NCBI RefSeq assembly: GCF_000710775.1
Contig: NZ_JOJP01000001.1
Span: forward strand, 1,689,825 to 1,753,824
Reading direction: 5' to 3'
DNA: 64,000 bases
Source of the DNA: Endozoicomonas elysicola
GTDB taxonomy: Bacteria; Pseudomonadota; Gammaproteobacteria; Pseudomonadales; Endozoicomonadaceae
The notes under the pieces are model-generated. The model worked only from the letters and a program-made list of their open reading frames with translations, had not been told where the DNA came from and searched no databases. The position numbers and the translations under genes were made by a program. Position 1 is the stretch's first letter. Each line of letters begins with the position of its first letter. Shown piece by piece: positions 20,267 to 29,820 of this stretch.

Positions 20267-20340
20267 TGGTGCTACCGTCTGTGGACAGATAAATTGTTGG
20301 CCGCCAAGGGGAGGTTTTCGGATTTGAAAAACTCCGTATC

Positions 20341-20360
20341 TCTGTGCCTTTGTGGTGAAA
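20341..20360. repeat. CTTTGTGG-type short repeat between malG and malK
   Basis: TCTGTGCCTTTGTGGTGAAA in the 99-base malG-malK spacer. It matches the repeat words in the malF-malG spacer and after malQ. Confidence 0.4.
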
Positions 20361-20365
20361 CCGCG

Positions 20366-21295
20366 TTACCCTTTAACGCCCCCTGATGTCAGGCCTCCGA
20401 CAATCCAACGCTGGCAGGCGAGGAAGATAACCGTAATCGGAAGTCCTGAAAGGACGGCTGCAGCGGCAAAATCACCCCAGAGATAATTCTGTGGGTTCAG
20501 GTACTGTCTTGAACCGACTGCGAGCGTGAGGTTGTCCATACTTTGCAGCAGGACGGATGCAACGGGGTATTCTGCGATACTGGCAATAAAGGCAAGGATG
20601 AAAACCACGGCTAGAATGGGTACTGACAGTGGCAGGAGAACGAAACGAAATGCCTGCCAGGGGGTTGCACCATCAATAGCTGCAGCTTCTTCCAGTGAGT
20701 TATCAATGGTTTCAAAATACCCCTTAATCAACCAGATATGCAGTGCCATTCCTCCAAGGTAAGCAAGCGTTACTGAGCCCAGACTGTCGAGGCCAAGCCA
20801 GGGAATATAGTCACCGATCTGGTCGAACAGGGAATAGATGGCCACGAGTGCGAGAACCGCTGGAAACATCTGAAGAATCATCATGGCGGTGAGCATCTGC
20901 TGCTTAAATCGAAAGCGAAGCCTGGCAAAAGCATAGGCTCCAGTTGTCGCCAATATCAAAATCATCGCTGAGCTGGTGATGGCTACCTTGATGGAATTCC
21001 ATAGCCAGGTAAGGACTGGGAAGGGAGGCTGAGTAATTGAACCGTCGGCGTTTTCCCAAGGTATTCCGAGAGCCAGATACCAATGCTCAAGGCTAGGGTT
21101 TTCTGGAATCAGTGAACCTGTAGCAAAGTTGCCGGTGCGTAATGAAACAGAGATGATCATAAAAAAAGGAAACAGGATTACCAGCAAAAAAAGCCACATC
21201 ACAATGCGTGCGGTCCAAACCCGGTACTTCAGATTCCTCGGTTGCACCATAGCCATGACTAAGTCTCCTGTATGGCTCTGTAAAGGCTTTACCAC
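20366..21295 (-). CDS. malG: Maltose/maltodextrin ABC transporter permease MalG
   Basis: A 309-residue inner-membrane permease with six transmembrane segments. The cytoplasmic EAA loop that docks MalK is visible as [20 protein letters not shown]. The Pro-rich N-terminal segment and the periplasmic loop ([19 protein letters not shown]) match MalG. With MalF it forms the translocation path across the inner membrane. The beginning is uncertain: residues before [14 protein letters not shown] may not be translated, so the true start could be about 15 codons further in. It lies between malF and malK on the minus strand. The malF-malG spacer of 163 bases is unusually long and carries repeats. Confidence 0.95.
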   Translation of the reverse strand: MVKPLQSHTGDLVMAMVQPRNLKYRVWTARIVMWLFLLVILFPFFMIISVSLRTGNFATGSLIPENPSLEHWYLALGIPWENADGSITQPPFPVLTWLWNSIKVAITSSAMILILATTGAYAFARLRFRFKQQMLTAMMILQMFPAVLALVAIYSLFDQIGDYIPWLGLDSLGSVTLAYLGGMALHIWLIKGYFETIDNSLEEAAAIDGATPWQAFRFVLLPLSVPILAVVFILAFIASIAEYPVASVLLQSMDNLTLAVGSRQYLNPQNYLWGDFAAAAVLSGLPITVIFLACQRWIVGGLTSGGVKG

Positions 21296-21450
21296 AAAAA
21301 CACAAAGGCACGAAGAAGAGCTTCGACCTCATTCCCACGCTTTTAGACCCAGTGGGGCCTGCGTGGGAATGCATACCCATTCTGGCAAGGCGTAATCAAC
21401 TGGCTTTCGTATGCATTCACACCGATAAAAAACTTTGTGTCTTTGTGGTT
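21291..21450. repeat. Repeat-rich malF-malG spacer
   Basis: Two oppositely oriented copies of a CTTTGTG...CTTTGTGGT phrase, ACCACAAAAACACAAAGGCA at 21291-21310 and CTTTGTGTCTTTGTGGTT at 21433-21450, flank a GC-rich hairpin. The whole block looks like an inserted intergenic element inside the operon. Confidence 0.5.
21330..21371. other. Perfect 11-bp stem-loop inside the mal operon
   Basis: CATTCCCACGC (21330-21340) pairs perfectly with GCGTGGGAATG (21361-21371) around a 20-base loop. It lies between malF and malG and could lower expression of the downstream genes or stabilise the malEF message. No T-tract follows, so it is not a typical terminator. Confidence 0.6.
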
Positions 21451-21458
21451 CAAAAAAA

Positions 21459-23021
21459 TCACTGTAGTTGTCGTGTAGCCTTGAGGTTTACCCAGGCAAT
21501 AAAGCCCACCATAAGAAAGATCACCGTCGCGATTGCTGATGCCAGACCATAATCCTGACCATAGGAGCCAAATGCGATACGGAAGGTATAGCTCACCAGA
21601 ATGTCAGTTGCACCAGCCGGAGTGGTGGCATGGAGCATATCCGGGGCTCCATCAGTCAATAGAGCAATCAGAACCAGGTTGTTAAAGTTGAAGGCAAAAC
21701 TGGCAATAAGCAGGGGGATTAATGGTTTGATGATCATGGGAATAGTGATATGAAATAGGTTCTGTACTGGTGTCGCCCCATCAATAGCTGAGGCTTCATA
21801 AAGGTCATCCGGAATACTTTTCAAAAGGCCAATACTGAGAATCATCATATAGGGATAGCCAAGCCAGGTATTCACAATGACAACCATGGATTTAGCCAGT
21901 AGCTCATTACTGAACCACTCAGGCTTAACACCAAACAATAAGTCCAGTAGCAGATTGATTTCACCAAAGTTCTGATTGAACAGCCCTCGGAAAATTAAGA
22001 TGGAAATAAAAGCAGGTACTGCGTAGGGAAGAATCAGCAGTAAACGATAGACGCCATTCCCTTTAAGTGGTTCCCACTGGACCAGACAGGCCATCAATAA
22101 ACCGATGATCAACGTAAAGGCCACGGAGAGGGCTGAAAAAATGATCGTCCAGGCAAATATTTTCAGGAAGGGGCCCTGAATACCAGGGTCTGTGAATACG
22201 CGAGTAAAGTTATCCCAACCCGTGTAAATGGTAAAACCGGGTCCAATCTGCTCAGAGCCATCCGAATTGGTGTAATAACCTGTTGCCATATCCGGATAGA
22301 TGGTTTCCCCGGTACGGTTATCGATTAAAGCATAACTTTGCTCAGGGTATTGGCGATCAATATGATCATCTGGCCGGTAAACCTTCGCAATAGCACCAAA
22401 CTTTCTTAGGCTGGTCATAGCCAGCCCTGTATCATTGGGTAGAACGATGTTTAGTTGCTTCAGGGTCGATCGCTTTTTTATAACCTCTCGTAACGGAAGC
22501 TCTGCCCCAGTGGGGGCATGGGTTGAAATATAGGCTTTCAGCTTCAGTGGTTCACTGGTTTCTGGAAAGGGTTCGGTAAGGTAGTGTTCATCAGTGGCTG
22601 TACTGGTTTTTGAAAGCATCAGCCGGAAGTTAGGGCCTTCCTGGTACATTTTGAAGGAAAAGGATTCGCCACCGGTTCTCCAGGTTTTAGCCAGATGAAT
22701 TGCCCGAACACGCTCCAGAGAGAGAAGATGGTTGGAACTGTAGTTAGTAAAGGCGACGTTAACCGTGTAGACCAATGGGAAGACAATGAAGGTGACTACG
22801 CCGAGTAAACTGGGATAGACATAGCGATAGTTGTACCCTTTTTTACTGATAAAAACCCATGAACCCACTGCAACAAGGATTAAGACCAGAATAGCAAAGG
22901 CCAGTTCTCCCTGGGCATACATCAAGGTAACGCCATACAAAAGCACCAGATCAATAAGAGCGACAATAGCTATCACCAGATAGGCGCTGGGACTTTTAAT
23001 AGAGGTTCTTGAAGAACTCAT
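21459..23021 (-). CDS. malF: Maltose/maltodextrin ABC transporter permease MalF
   Basis: A 520-residue permease, close to the 514 of E. coli MalF. Three N-terminal membrane segments (about 13-33, 40-58, 69-90) are followed by a large periplasmic P2-like domain (about 95-280), the feature that separates MalF from other sugar permeases, then five more membrane segments. The EAA loop is EASAIDGATPVQNLFHITIP. It pairs with MalG to form the channel and receives sugar from MalE. It is 18 bases downstream of malE, so co-transcription is clear. Confidence 0.95.
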   Translation of the reverse strand: MSSSRTSIKSPSAYLVIAIVALIDLVLLYGVTLMYAQGELAFAILVLILVAVGSWVFISKKGYNYRYVYPSLLGVVTFIVFPLVYTVNVAFTNYSSNHLLSLERVRAIHLAKTWRTGGESFSFKMYQEGPNFRLMLSKTSTATDEHYLTEPFPETSEPLKLKAYISTHAPTGAELPLREVIKKRSTLKQLNIVLPNDTGLAMTSLRKFGAIAKVYRPDDHIDRQYPEQSYALIDNRTGETIYPDMATGYYTNSDGSEQIGPGFTIYTGWDNFTRVFTDPGIQGPFLKIFAWTIIFSALSVAFTLIIGLLMACLVQWEPLKGNGVYRLLLILPYAVPAFISILIFRGLFNQNFGEINLLLDLLFGVKPEWFSNELLAKSMVVIVNTWLGYPYMMILSIGLLKSIPDDLYEASAIDGATPVQNLFHITIPMIIKPLIPLLIASFAFNFNNLVLIALLTDGAPDMLHATTPAGATDILVSYTFRIAFGSYGQDYGLASAIATVIFLMVGFIAWVNLKATRQLQ

Positions 23022-23039
23022 AGAGTACTGGCCTTTCTG

Positions 23040-24257
23040 CTAGCTGATAATGCGCTTGGCTGCGTCGTTCAATGCTTCACGGTAATTCTGCCGGCCGCTG
23101 GTAATGTTACGAAGCGCTGTTTCCATAGCAGACCAGAATTTACCCATTTCAGGCACATTAGGCATGATCAGACCTTGCTCAACATTCTGATAAGTTGCGG
23201 CAATTCGAGGATCTTTCATCAGTTTTTTCATCATTGCATTGTTTGCTACAGCACCCAAAGGCACATTATTGTTCATGACCGTGAGCCCTTGCTCTGTGAG
23301 CAAGTAGTTTTCCAGAAATTCCTTGGCAATGGATTTATTCGGGCTGGCATTATTAAGTGCAGCCCCCCATACACCAACAAAGGCTTTAGCAGGTTTGCCA
23401 TGAAGCCTGGGAAGTGGGGCAACGGCGTAGTTAATTTTGTTTTTATCCAGGTTTGCCCAAGCCCATGGACCGGTAATCATCATGGCTACCTTCTGTTTAT
23501 TGAAGTTAGCCTCCATAACCCCGTAATCAACCCCCTTGGGCATGACGCCTTTGTCAATCATGTCAACCAGCATTTTGGCACCTTCCATTGCACCTTTATC
23601 GTTTACTCCCGTTTTTTTAACGTCATAGCCTTTGGCTGTTTTCTGAAAGACGTATCCGCCGTCTGCAGCTAAGAGTGGCATGGTGAAATAAGGCTGATCC
23701 TGATCCCACATGATGGTGATGATCCCCTTGTCTTTTTTGCTACCGGGAACCGACTGTTTCTTTAGCTTTTTGGCCAGAGGGAACATCTCTTCAAATGAGG
23801 CGGGGGGTATTGACAGAATATCTTTATTGTAGATAAGGCTGATGGCTTCCAGAGAAATGGGGTAGCCATAAATTTTTCCATTACTGGTCATGGCTTCCCA
23901 GCCAATCTTGTTTACCCCTTTTTTGAATTCTACAGAAGGGTTAACGGCTGCCAGTAAGCCACTTCTTGCCCATTCGCCATACCGGTCATGAGCCCAGAAA
24001 ATAATATCAGGGCCGCTGCCAGAGGCTGCAGCCTGTTGAAATCGATCGGTAATATTTTCAGGGATTTCTACTTTAACTTTTATATCCGTGTCTTTTGCGA
24101 ATTTAGCGCCTACCTGACGAATACCTTCATAGGCTTTGTCTCCACCAACCCATATCAGCAGTTCATCAGAGCTGAACGAAAATGCACTGCCTGCAAAGAG
24201 CATTGATAGCGAGGTTAAAGAGACTAGAAATATGTTTTTAATCAGTGAGCGGATCAT
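23040..24257 (-). CDS. malE: Maltose/maltodextrin-binding periplasmic protein
   Basis: A 405-residue substrate-binding protein. The frame is open from 24389, but GGAG lies about 9 bases before the ATG at 24257 and the protein then starts with a textbook signal peptide (MIRSLIKNIFLVSLTSLSML, cleaved near AFSFS). The mature part has LLIWVGGDKAYEGI, DIIFWAHDRYGEWARSGLL and the late MGKFWSAMETAL, all of which line up with E. coli MalE. It captures maltose and maltodextrins that pass through LamB and delivers them to MalFGK. It is the first gene of the mal operon, and its promoter must lie in the 558-base region shared with glgP. Confidence 0.95.
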   Translation of the reverse strand: MIRSLIKNIFLVSLTSLSMLFAGSAFSFSSDELLIWVGGDKAYEGIRQVGAKFAKDTDIKVKVEIPENITDRFQQAAASGSGPDIIFWAHDRYGEWARSGLLAAVNPSVEFKKGVNKIGWEAMTSNGKIYGYPISLEAISLIYNKDILSIPPASFEEMFPLAKKLKKQSVPGSKKDKGIITIMWDQDQPYFTMPLLAADGGYVFQKTAKGYDVKKTGVNDKGAMEGAKMLVDMIDKGVMPKGVDYGVMEANFNKQKVAMMITGPWAWANLDKNKINYAVAPLPRLHGKPAKAFVGVWGAALNNASPNKSIAKEFLENYLLTEQGLTVMNNNVPLGAVANNAMMKKLMKDPRIAATYQNVEQGLIMPNVPEMGKFWSAMETALRNITSGRQNYREALNDAAKRIIS

Positions 24258-24469
24258 TTCTGATTTCTCCGGATAGACTGGGAGCAGCTGGATAGCTGAT
24301 GCAGTCAGTCGGGTAGAGGAGATGGTTGATAGAACAAGCGAAACTATCGTTGTTCGGATTTCAAAAAAGCTGCATTGAATACTGATCAATAATAATCGCT
24401 GCTTATCAGTATGCCAGTAAGATTACCTAATCCATCAATTATCCAACTGATTAGTTATTAAAATTTTAC

Positions 24470-24511
24470 CTCTAATAAAATAAACATCGTTGATAGTTTA
24501 TTTTATTAGAG
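24470..24511. promoter_or_regulatory. Perfect 16-bp inverted repeat in the malE-glgP divergent region
   Basis: CTCTAATAAAATAAAC (24470-24485) is repeated as its exact inverse at 24496-24511 around ATCGTTGATA. The 558-base spacer between divergent malE and glgP needs no terminator, so an operator or other regulatory structure is plausible. An AT-rich relic of an inserted element is the alternative. The rest of the spacer shows nothing I can name. Confidence 0.45.
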
Positions 24512-24815
24512 TGTGGTCGTTGTTTTTATATATAAAGAGTTATTGGTTTCAGCTTTACTTTCCATATTCATTTTTTTAAAAAATATCCAAAAAGACTGAG
24601 AAAATTACTCTAAATCAGGCTGGGGGAACTATAACTAGTATTACTTTTTCGCAGTAGGTCAGTGGTAAGTCCGACAGGCTCCTGGGAGCCGCATTAATTC
24701 GTTCCTATTCCCCGGCTGTAAATTCTTTAGTCATTTCTGCTCAAGCCAATTCGTATGCACTGTATTGTTGACCAATATACCGTTGAGATGAGAGTTGCTT
24801 GGGCTGTAAGCGAGA

Positions 24816-27281
24816 GTGTTTGACATGAGTAGAATGAATGTAGACCTGAACTCTGTTCGTACGATGGATACGGCTCAGGTTGAACAGGGAATTCGTCGCA
24901 TCCTGGAGCAATCTCTCGGCGTTGAGCCTGATGAGGCAACACCGGGGGACTACTGGGAAGCGCTCAGCTTGCTGGTTCGGGAGATTAACCTGGATCGAAT
25001 ACGCAACACCCGTAGAGAAGAGAAAGATGGGAGTGTGCGAAGAGTTTACTACCTTTCACTGGAATTTCTTGTGGGGCGGCTGCTGGGAAATAATCTTCAT
25101 AATCTGGGTATTTATCATCAGGCTGAAAAGGCCACGGCCAGTTTTGGCGTTAATCTTTCCGATGTTCTGGAGTATGAAACGGACCCAGCTCTTGGTAATG
25201 GAGGCCTTGGCCGGCTGGCTGCCTGTTTTCTTGATTCACTGACAACACTCAATGTTCCAGCCTTTGGTTATGGTATTAATTATCGCTTCGGGCTTTTTAA
25301 ACAGGGTTTTGTTGGTGGCAAGCAGGTAGAAAGCCCTGATGCCTGGCGGGAAGACAGTTTTCCATGGGGAATTGAAAAGCCCAAAAGAAAGCAGGTGGTT
25401 CGCCTGTATGGACAGGTCCGGGAGGTGGATGGAAAAGCATATTGGGACGATACTCAGGAAGTGCTTGGTGTACCCTGGGACCTTCCTGTAACCGGCTATA
25501 ACACAGAAAGGGTCAATACTTTACGCTTGTGGGAGGGCAGGGCGACAGAAGGGTTCGATCTCAATAGTTTCGATGCCGGGCGTTATCAGGACTCAAGATT
25601 TCGCGAGATCCTTGCAGAAAATATAAGTCAGGTGTTGTATCCAAATGACAGCCATCCGGAAGGAAAGGAGCTTAGGCTGATTCAGCAGTACTTCTTTGTG
25701 GCCTGTTCGCTGGCAGATCTGATTGCCCGATACAAAAGGGAGCACGAAGGTTGGGAGCAGTTTACTTCGAAAGTGGTGATTCAATTAAATGATACACATC
25801 CGGCAATAGCTGTGCCTGAGTTGTTGCGTATCCTTATGGATGAGGAAGATTTTGTTTTTACCAAGGCTCTGGAGATATGTCGAAGTGTATTCTGTTACAC
25901 CAATCATACTCTGCTGCCTGAAGCCTTGGAAACATGGTCGCAGGGGTTGATTGCCAGAGTACTGCCCCGACACATGCAGCTGATTTACAAGATTAATTAT
26001 CACTTCCTGCACAATGAAGTGGAAAAACACTGGCCCGGTGATCATCAGATGAAAAATCGCCTGTCCATCATCGAAGAACCCAATAATCCTGCAGAACCAC
26101 AAATGGTTCGTATGGCTTACCTTTCTGTTATTGGCAGTCATAAGGTCAATGGCGTTGCCGCTCTGCACTCCAGCCTTGTTAAGCAAAAACTGTTTCCGGA
26201 GTTCGATGAACTGTGGCCTGATAAAATAGTGAATGTCACCAATGGCGTTACACCGAGACGGTGGCTGGCAAATTGTAATCCTGAGCTTGCAGAATTAATT
26301 GACTCAACGTTAAAAAGTGACTGGCAAAGTGATCTTGCCCGGTTGGGGGAGCTCAAGGTTTGGGCTGATGATCCCGAGTTTCAGAAAAAATTTGCCCGAA
26401 TTAAGCGAGACAACAAGGTGGCTCTAGCCAGCGTTATTGATGAGCTGTGCGGAGTAAAAGTTAATCCTGATGCCATCTTTGATGTTCAGATAAAACGCCT
26501 GCATGAATATAAGCGACAACAGCTGAATCTGTTGCATATCATGGCTGTATACCGTCGTTTGTTGGAAGACCCGGATTTGGATGTTCCTCACCGGGTCTTT
26601 ATCTTTGCAGCGAAAGCGGCACCAGGCTACCTGGTCGCAAAAAATATCATTTATGCCATTAACCGTCTGGCGGATAGGGTGAATAATGATCGTCGGATCA
26701 GAGATAAGCTGAAAGTTATCTTTTTGCCCAATTACCGCGTCAGTCTGGCAGAAAAAATCATTCCAGCAGCGGATGTTTCTGAGCAGATTTCTACCGCAGG
26801 CTTTGAAGCCTCAGGCACCGGGAATATGAAGCTGGCCCTTAATGGTGCTCTAACCATAGGGACTATGGATGGAGCCAATGTAGAAATTGCTGAAGAGGTG
26901 GGTGAGGAAAATATTTTTATTTTTGGAAAGACTGTGGAAGAGGTCAGTGATTTACGACAGAGAGGCTATAACCCACGGGATATTTACCAGCACAATGAAG
27001 AACTGAAAGCCGTTATTGACTGGCTGGCTTCTGGTGATCTTAGTCCTGATGAACCTGATGCATTTAGACCTCTGGTTGAGTCACTGCTTGATTCAGATTA
27101 TTTCCTGACATTGGCTGACTATCAGTCTTATAGTGATGCCCATGACCGGATTGTCAAGGCATGGAAAGCCCCCTCTTACTGGTGGCGAATGGCCATCATA
27201 AATACTGCGTCTATGGGGAAATTTTCTTCAGATCGTTCCATTGTCGACTATTGTAAAACCATATGGAATATAGGGTTATAA
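24816..27281 (+). CDS. glgP: Glycogen/maltodextrin phosphorylase
   Basis: An 821-residue GT35 phosphorylase that splits alpha-1,4-glucans with phosphate to give glucose-1-phosphate. The pyridoxal-phosphate site is visible as EASGTGNMKLALNGALTIGT with the lysine following SGTGNM, and DGANVEI follows. Other family motifs are LGNGGLGRLAACFLDSL, GYGINYRFGLFKQGF, QLNDTHPAIAVPELLR and QIKRLHEYKRQQLN. The GTG at 24816 and an ATG three codons later are both possible starts. It is the first gene of the plus-strand glycogen block and overlaps glgB. Whether its main substrate is stored glycogen or imported maltodextrin (MalP role) cannot be told; its place next to mal genes suggests both. Confidence 0.97.
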   Translation: MFDMSRMNVDLNSVRTMDTAQVEQGIRRILEQSLGVEPDEATPGDYWEALSLLVREINLDRIRNTRREEKDGSVRRVYYLSLEFLVGRLLGNNLHNLGIYHQAEKATASFGVNLSDVLEYETDPALGNGGLGRLAACFLDSLTTLNVPAFGYGINYRFGLFKQGFVGGKQVESPDAWREDSFPWGIEKPKRKQVVRLYGQVREVDGKAYWDDTQEVLGVPWDLPVTGYNTERVNTLRLWEGRATEGFDLNSFDAGRYQDSRFREILAENISQVLYPNDSHPEGKELRLIQQYFFVACSLADLIARYKREHEGWEQFTSKVVIQLNDTHPAIAVPELLRILMDEEDFVFTKALEICRSVFCYTNHTLLPEALETWSQGLIARVLPRHMQLIYKINYHFLHNEVEKHWPGDHQMKNRLSIIEEPNNPAEPQMVRMAYLSVIGSHKVNGVAALHSSLVKQKLFPEFDELWPDKIVNVTNGVTPRRWLANCNPELAELIDSTLKSDWQSDLARLGELKVWADDPEFQKKFARIKRDNKVALASVIDELCGVKVNPDAIFDVQIKRLHEYKRQQLNLLHIMAVYRRLLEDPDLDVPHRVFIFAAKAAPGYLVAKNIIYAINRLADRVNNDRRIRDKLKVIFLPNYRVSLAEKIIPAADVSEQISTAGFEASGTGNMKLALNGALTIGTMDGANVEIAEEVGEENIFIFGKTVEEVSDLRQRGYNPRDIYQHNEELKAVIDWLASGDLSPDEPDAFRPLVESLLDSDYFLTLADYQSYSDAHDRIVKAWKAPSYWWRMAIINTASMGKFSSDRSIVDYCKTIWNIGL

Positions 27282-29497
27282 TGGGGGCGATGATGGTTGG
27301 TGCTCTTGAAGATATTCGAATAGATTCAGACAGCTGGGATACCCAGCTAGACGACCTGCTGAATACTCGTTGTGCGAAGCCATTTGATTTACTTGGCTGG
27401 CACCCTGATAAACGAGGTAGAGGACTGGTATTAAGAATCTGGCGGCCAGACGCATCAACCGTCGATGTTGTTGATGAGATAACTGGCAAGCATTATGGTT
27501 TGGCTACTGGTATTGCTCCAGGACTGTTTGAACTGACATTTCCGGATATATCAGAGCCTCCGGCTTATCACCTTCAGGTTACCAATGCCCAGCATCATCA
27601 ATTTTTTGTTAATGATCCCTATCAGTTTGCCAGTCTCTGTCGTACAGAACCTGTAATCAGGCAATACTGGCTGCATCATACATTGGGGGCGCACATTCTA
27701 TCTGTGACAGTCTCTGGTCATACCTATTATGGTGTGATGTTTCGCCTTTATGCCCCTCATGCCCGAAGCATCAGTGTTATAGGGTCTTTTAATCACTGGG
27801 ATGGTCGGTTGCATCAGATGGCCAGTAGCCAAAGTGGCATCTGGCGGCTGTTTGTTCCGGATGTAAAAGAGGGAGACCTGTATAAGTTTGAGCTGAAAGA
27901 TCAAAATGGGCAGCTGCTGCCCCATAAGGCTGATCCGTTTTCAGTCTTTGCAGAGCAGCCTCCCGGGAATGCCTCTATTGTTTATAACCCTGAAAAGTAT
28001 GAGTGGCAGTGTGAACAATGGCACCAAAGTCAGGGTGTGGATCGCCCTGTCAGTATCTATGAGGTTCACCTGGGGTCATGGAAAAAAAGAAAAGGCAGTC
28101 AACTTCTAAGCTACTGTGACCTTGCTCAAGAATTAGTGTCCTATGTTAAGGAAATGGGTTTCACCCATGTAGAATTTCTTCCGCTTCATGAGCACCCGTT
28201 TAATGGCTCGTGGGGGTATCAGCCGGTAGGTTTGTTTGCTCCTACCAGCCGTTATGGTGATCCGGATGAGCTGAAAGCGCTGATTGATCAATTCCATGAA
28301 GCGGGCATTGGTGTCATTCTGGACTGGGTTCCTGCGCATTTCCCTTCAGACAATCATGGACTTGCTTATTTTGATGGCTCTCATCTGTATGAATATGCAG
28401 ATCCACATAGAGGTTGGCATCCTGACTGGCAAACCCATATCTATAACTATGGTAGCCCGTCGGTTAGAAACTTTCTGATCAGCAATGCACTGTTCTGGTT
28501 TGAGCGGTTCCGTGTGGATGGTCTGCGGGTGGATGCCGTAGCCTCGATGCTTTATCTTGATTACTCAAGAGGTGAGGGGGAGTGGGAGCCAAATGTACTG
28601 GGAGGGAATGAACACTTGGAAGCGGTTCAATTCATTAAGGAGTTGAATGAAACGGTTTATCAGAACTACCCGGATGCCATGATGATAGCCGAAGAGTCTA
28701 CCAGTTGGCCCGGTGTCTCAATGCCAACTTATGACAATGGGCTTGGGTTTGGTTATAAGTGGAACATGGGGTGGATGAATGACACCCTGAATTATATGAC
28801 CCGTTACCCTGAGCACCGTCGCTATCACCATGATCAGATTTTATTCAGCATGGTATACAACTATAGCGAGCACTTCATTTTACCGCTGTCGCATGATGAG
28901 GTAGTCCATGGTAAAGGTACACTGCTCAGCCGAATGCCTGGAGATGAGTGGCAACAGTTTGCCAATCTCCGGGCTCTCTATGGATATATGTTCGGGCATC
29001 CCGGGAAAAAGCTTTTGTTTATGGGTGCGGAGCTGGGCTCCCGTCGTGAATGGAATCATGATGATCAATTGGACTGGTTTCTACTGGGGGAGAGTGAGTA
29101 CTCCAGAGGCCTTAACCTTATGGTCAAACAATTAAATGTCTGTTATCAATCCTTACCCGCTTTATGGCACTCTGATTATGACCCTGCTGGTTTTCAGTGG
29201 TTGATTACTGATGATGATTCGCAGTCAGTGATAGCATTCAGTCGGCATACTTTTAGTGATACTCCAGTCGTCATAATTTGTAACTTCACGCCAGTTGTCA
29301 GGCAGAATTACCGGCTTGGTGTACCGGAGGCAGGTACATGGAGAGAAGTGTTTAATACTGATAGCAGTGAGTTTTCTGGCAGTGGTGTTATGAACCCATC
29401 ACTGTTGGTGACAGAGCCTCTGCCAATACATCATCAGCTGCATTCTCTGTGCTTAACGTTACCACCTCTGGCTACAGTCTATTTGCACTTGGTTTGA
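27281..29497 (+). CDS. glgB: 1,4-alpha-glucan branching enzyme, copy 1
   Basis: A GH13 branching enzyme of about 738 residues that makes alpha-1,6 branches in glycogen. The N-terminal CBM48-type domains (FDLLGWHPDKRGRGLVLRIW, GVMFRLYAPHARSISVIGSF) precede the barrel with GYQPVGLFAPTSRYG, DGLRVDAVASMLYLDYS (nucleophile Asp), MIAEESTSWPGVS (acid Glu) and LPLSHDEVVHGKG. The glgP stop and this ATG form TAATG at 27279-27283, with AGGG upstream, so translation is coupled; an in-frame ATG at 27263 inside glgP is possible but less likely. A second glgB lies at 38478-40706 and is collinear with this one over its whole length. Confidence 0.96.
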   Translation: MGAMMVGALEDIRIDSDSWDTQLDDLLNTRCAKPFDLLGWHPDKRGRGLVLRIWRPDASTVDVVDEITGKHYGLATGIAPGLFELTFPDISEPPAYHLQVTNAQHHQFFVNDPYQFASLCRTEPVIRQYWLHHTLGAHILSVTVSGHTYYGVMFRLYAPHARSISVIGSFNHWDGRLHQMASSQSGIWRLFVPDVKEGDLYKFELKDQNGQLLPHKADPFSVFAEQPPGNASIVYNPEKYEWQCEQWHQSQGVDRPVSIYEVHLGSWKKRKGSQLLSYCDLAQELVSYVKEMGFTHVEFLPLHEHPFNGSWGYQPVGLFAPTSRYGDPDELKALIDQFHEAGIGVILDWVPAHFPSDNHGLAYFDGSHLYEYADPHRGWHPDWQTHIYNYGSPSVRNFLISNALFWFERFRVDGLRVDAVASMLYLDYSRGEGEWEPNVLGGNEHLEAVQFIKELNETVYQNYPDAMMIAEESTSWPGVSMPTYDNGLGFGYKWNMGWMNDTLNYMTRYPEHRRYHHDQILFSMVYNYSEHFILPLSHDEVVHGKGTLLSRMPGDEWQQFANLRALYGYMFGHPGKKLLFMGAELGSRREWNHDDQLDWFLLGESEYSRGLNLMVKQLNVCYQSLPALWHSDYDPAGFQWLITDDDSQSVIAFSRHTFSDTPVVIICNFTPVVRQNYRLGVPEAGTWREVFNTDSSEFSGSGVMNPSLLVTEPLPIHHQLHSLCLTLPPLATVYLHLV

Positions 29498-29542
29498 CTA
29501 AAAATTCCAACTCTCATCACTATGAGCTGCAATTCAGTTTTA

Positions 29543-29571
29543 GCCGTATTATTAACGGCCATTGTTTTTTT
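29543..29571 (+). terminator. Candidate terminator after glgP-glgB
   Basis: GCCGT (29543-29547) pairs with ACGGC (29555-29559) around ATTATTA and is followed within a few bases by a run of eight T residues. The stem is short, so strength is uncertain. Confidence 0.5.
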
Positions 29572-29651
29572 CTATTAGAGTACTAACCTGATTCTTTCAA
29601 AATTTTGTTTTTACAAAGCTGGCTTTTCTGGAAATCATTAAAGTAGAACCA

Positions 29652-29690
29652 TATTTTTTTGAGTTAAAAATTTTTTAACTCAAAAAAATA
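29652..29690. terminator. AT-rich perfect palindrome, bidirectional terminator-like
   Basis: TATTTTTTTGAGTTAAAAA (29652-29670) is the exact inverse of TTTTTAACTCAAAAAAATA (29672-29690), with one base between. The flanking A and T runs let it work as a terminator in either direction, separating the glgP-glgB unit from the next gene. It could also be a nucleoid-protein site. Confidence 0.55.
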
Positions 29691-29701
29691 GGTCGTCTCA
29701 G

Positions 29702-29747
29702 CGTATTTGAAACGATTAATACCGGATATGTGAAACGTTTAATACTG
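29702..29747 (+). promoter_or_regulatory. Tandem direct repeats upstream of the Ala/Thr-rich gene
   Basis: TGAAACGATTAATAC and TGAAACGTTTAATAC, one mismatch in 15, start 23 bases apart and lie about 75-110 bases before the ATG at 29821. Two helical turns of spacing suits binding of a regulator to one face of the DNA; the regulator is unknown. Confidence 0.35.
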
Positions 29748-29820
29748 TAATTGCGGCTATCTTTGTGCCACTCCATGGGAGTATTTAATATTAATTCTAA
29801 TCTCTAAGGAATAATCGATA

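Noticed and set aside
24258-24815. Possible MalT boxes in the malE-glgP region
   Set aside because: Only loose purine-rich matches (for example CTGGGGGAAC near 24620) without the paired arrangement known from E. coli; not enough to call.
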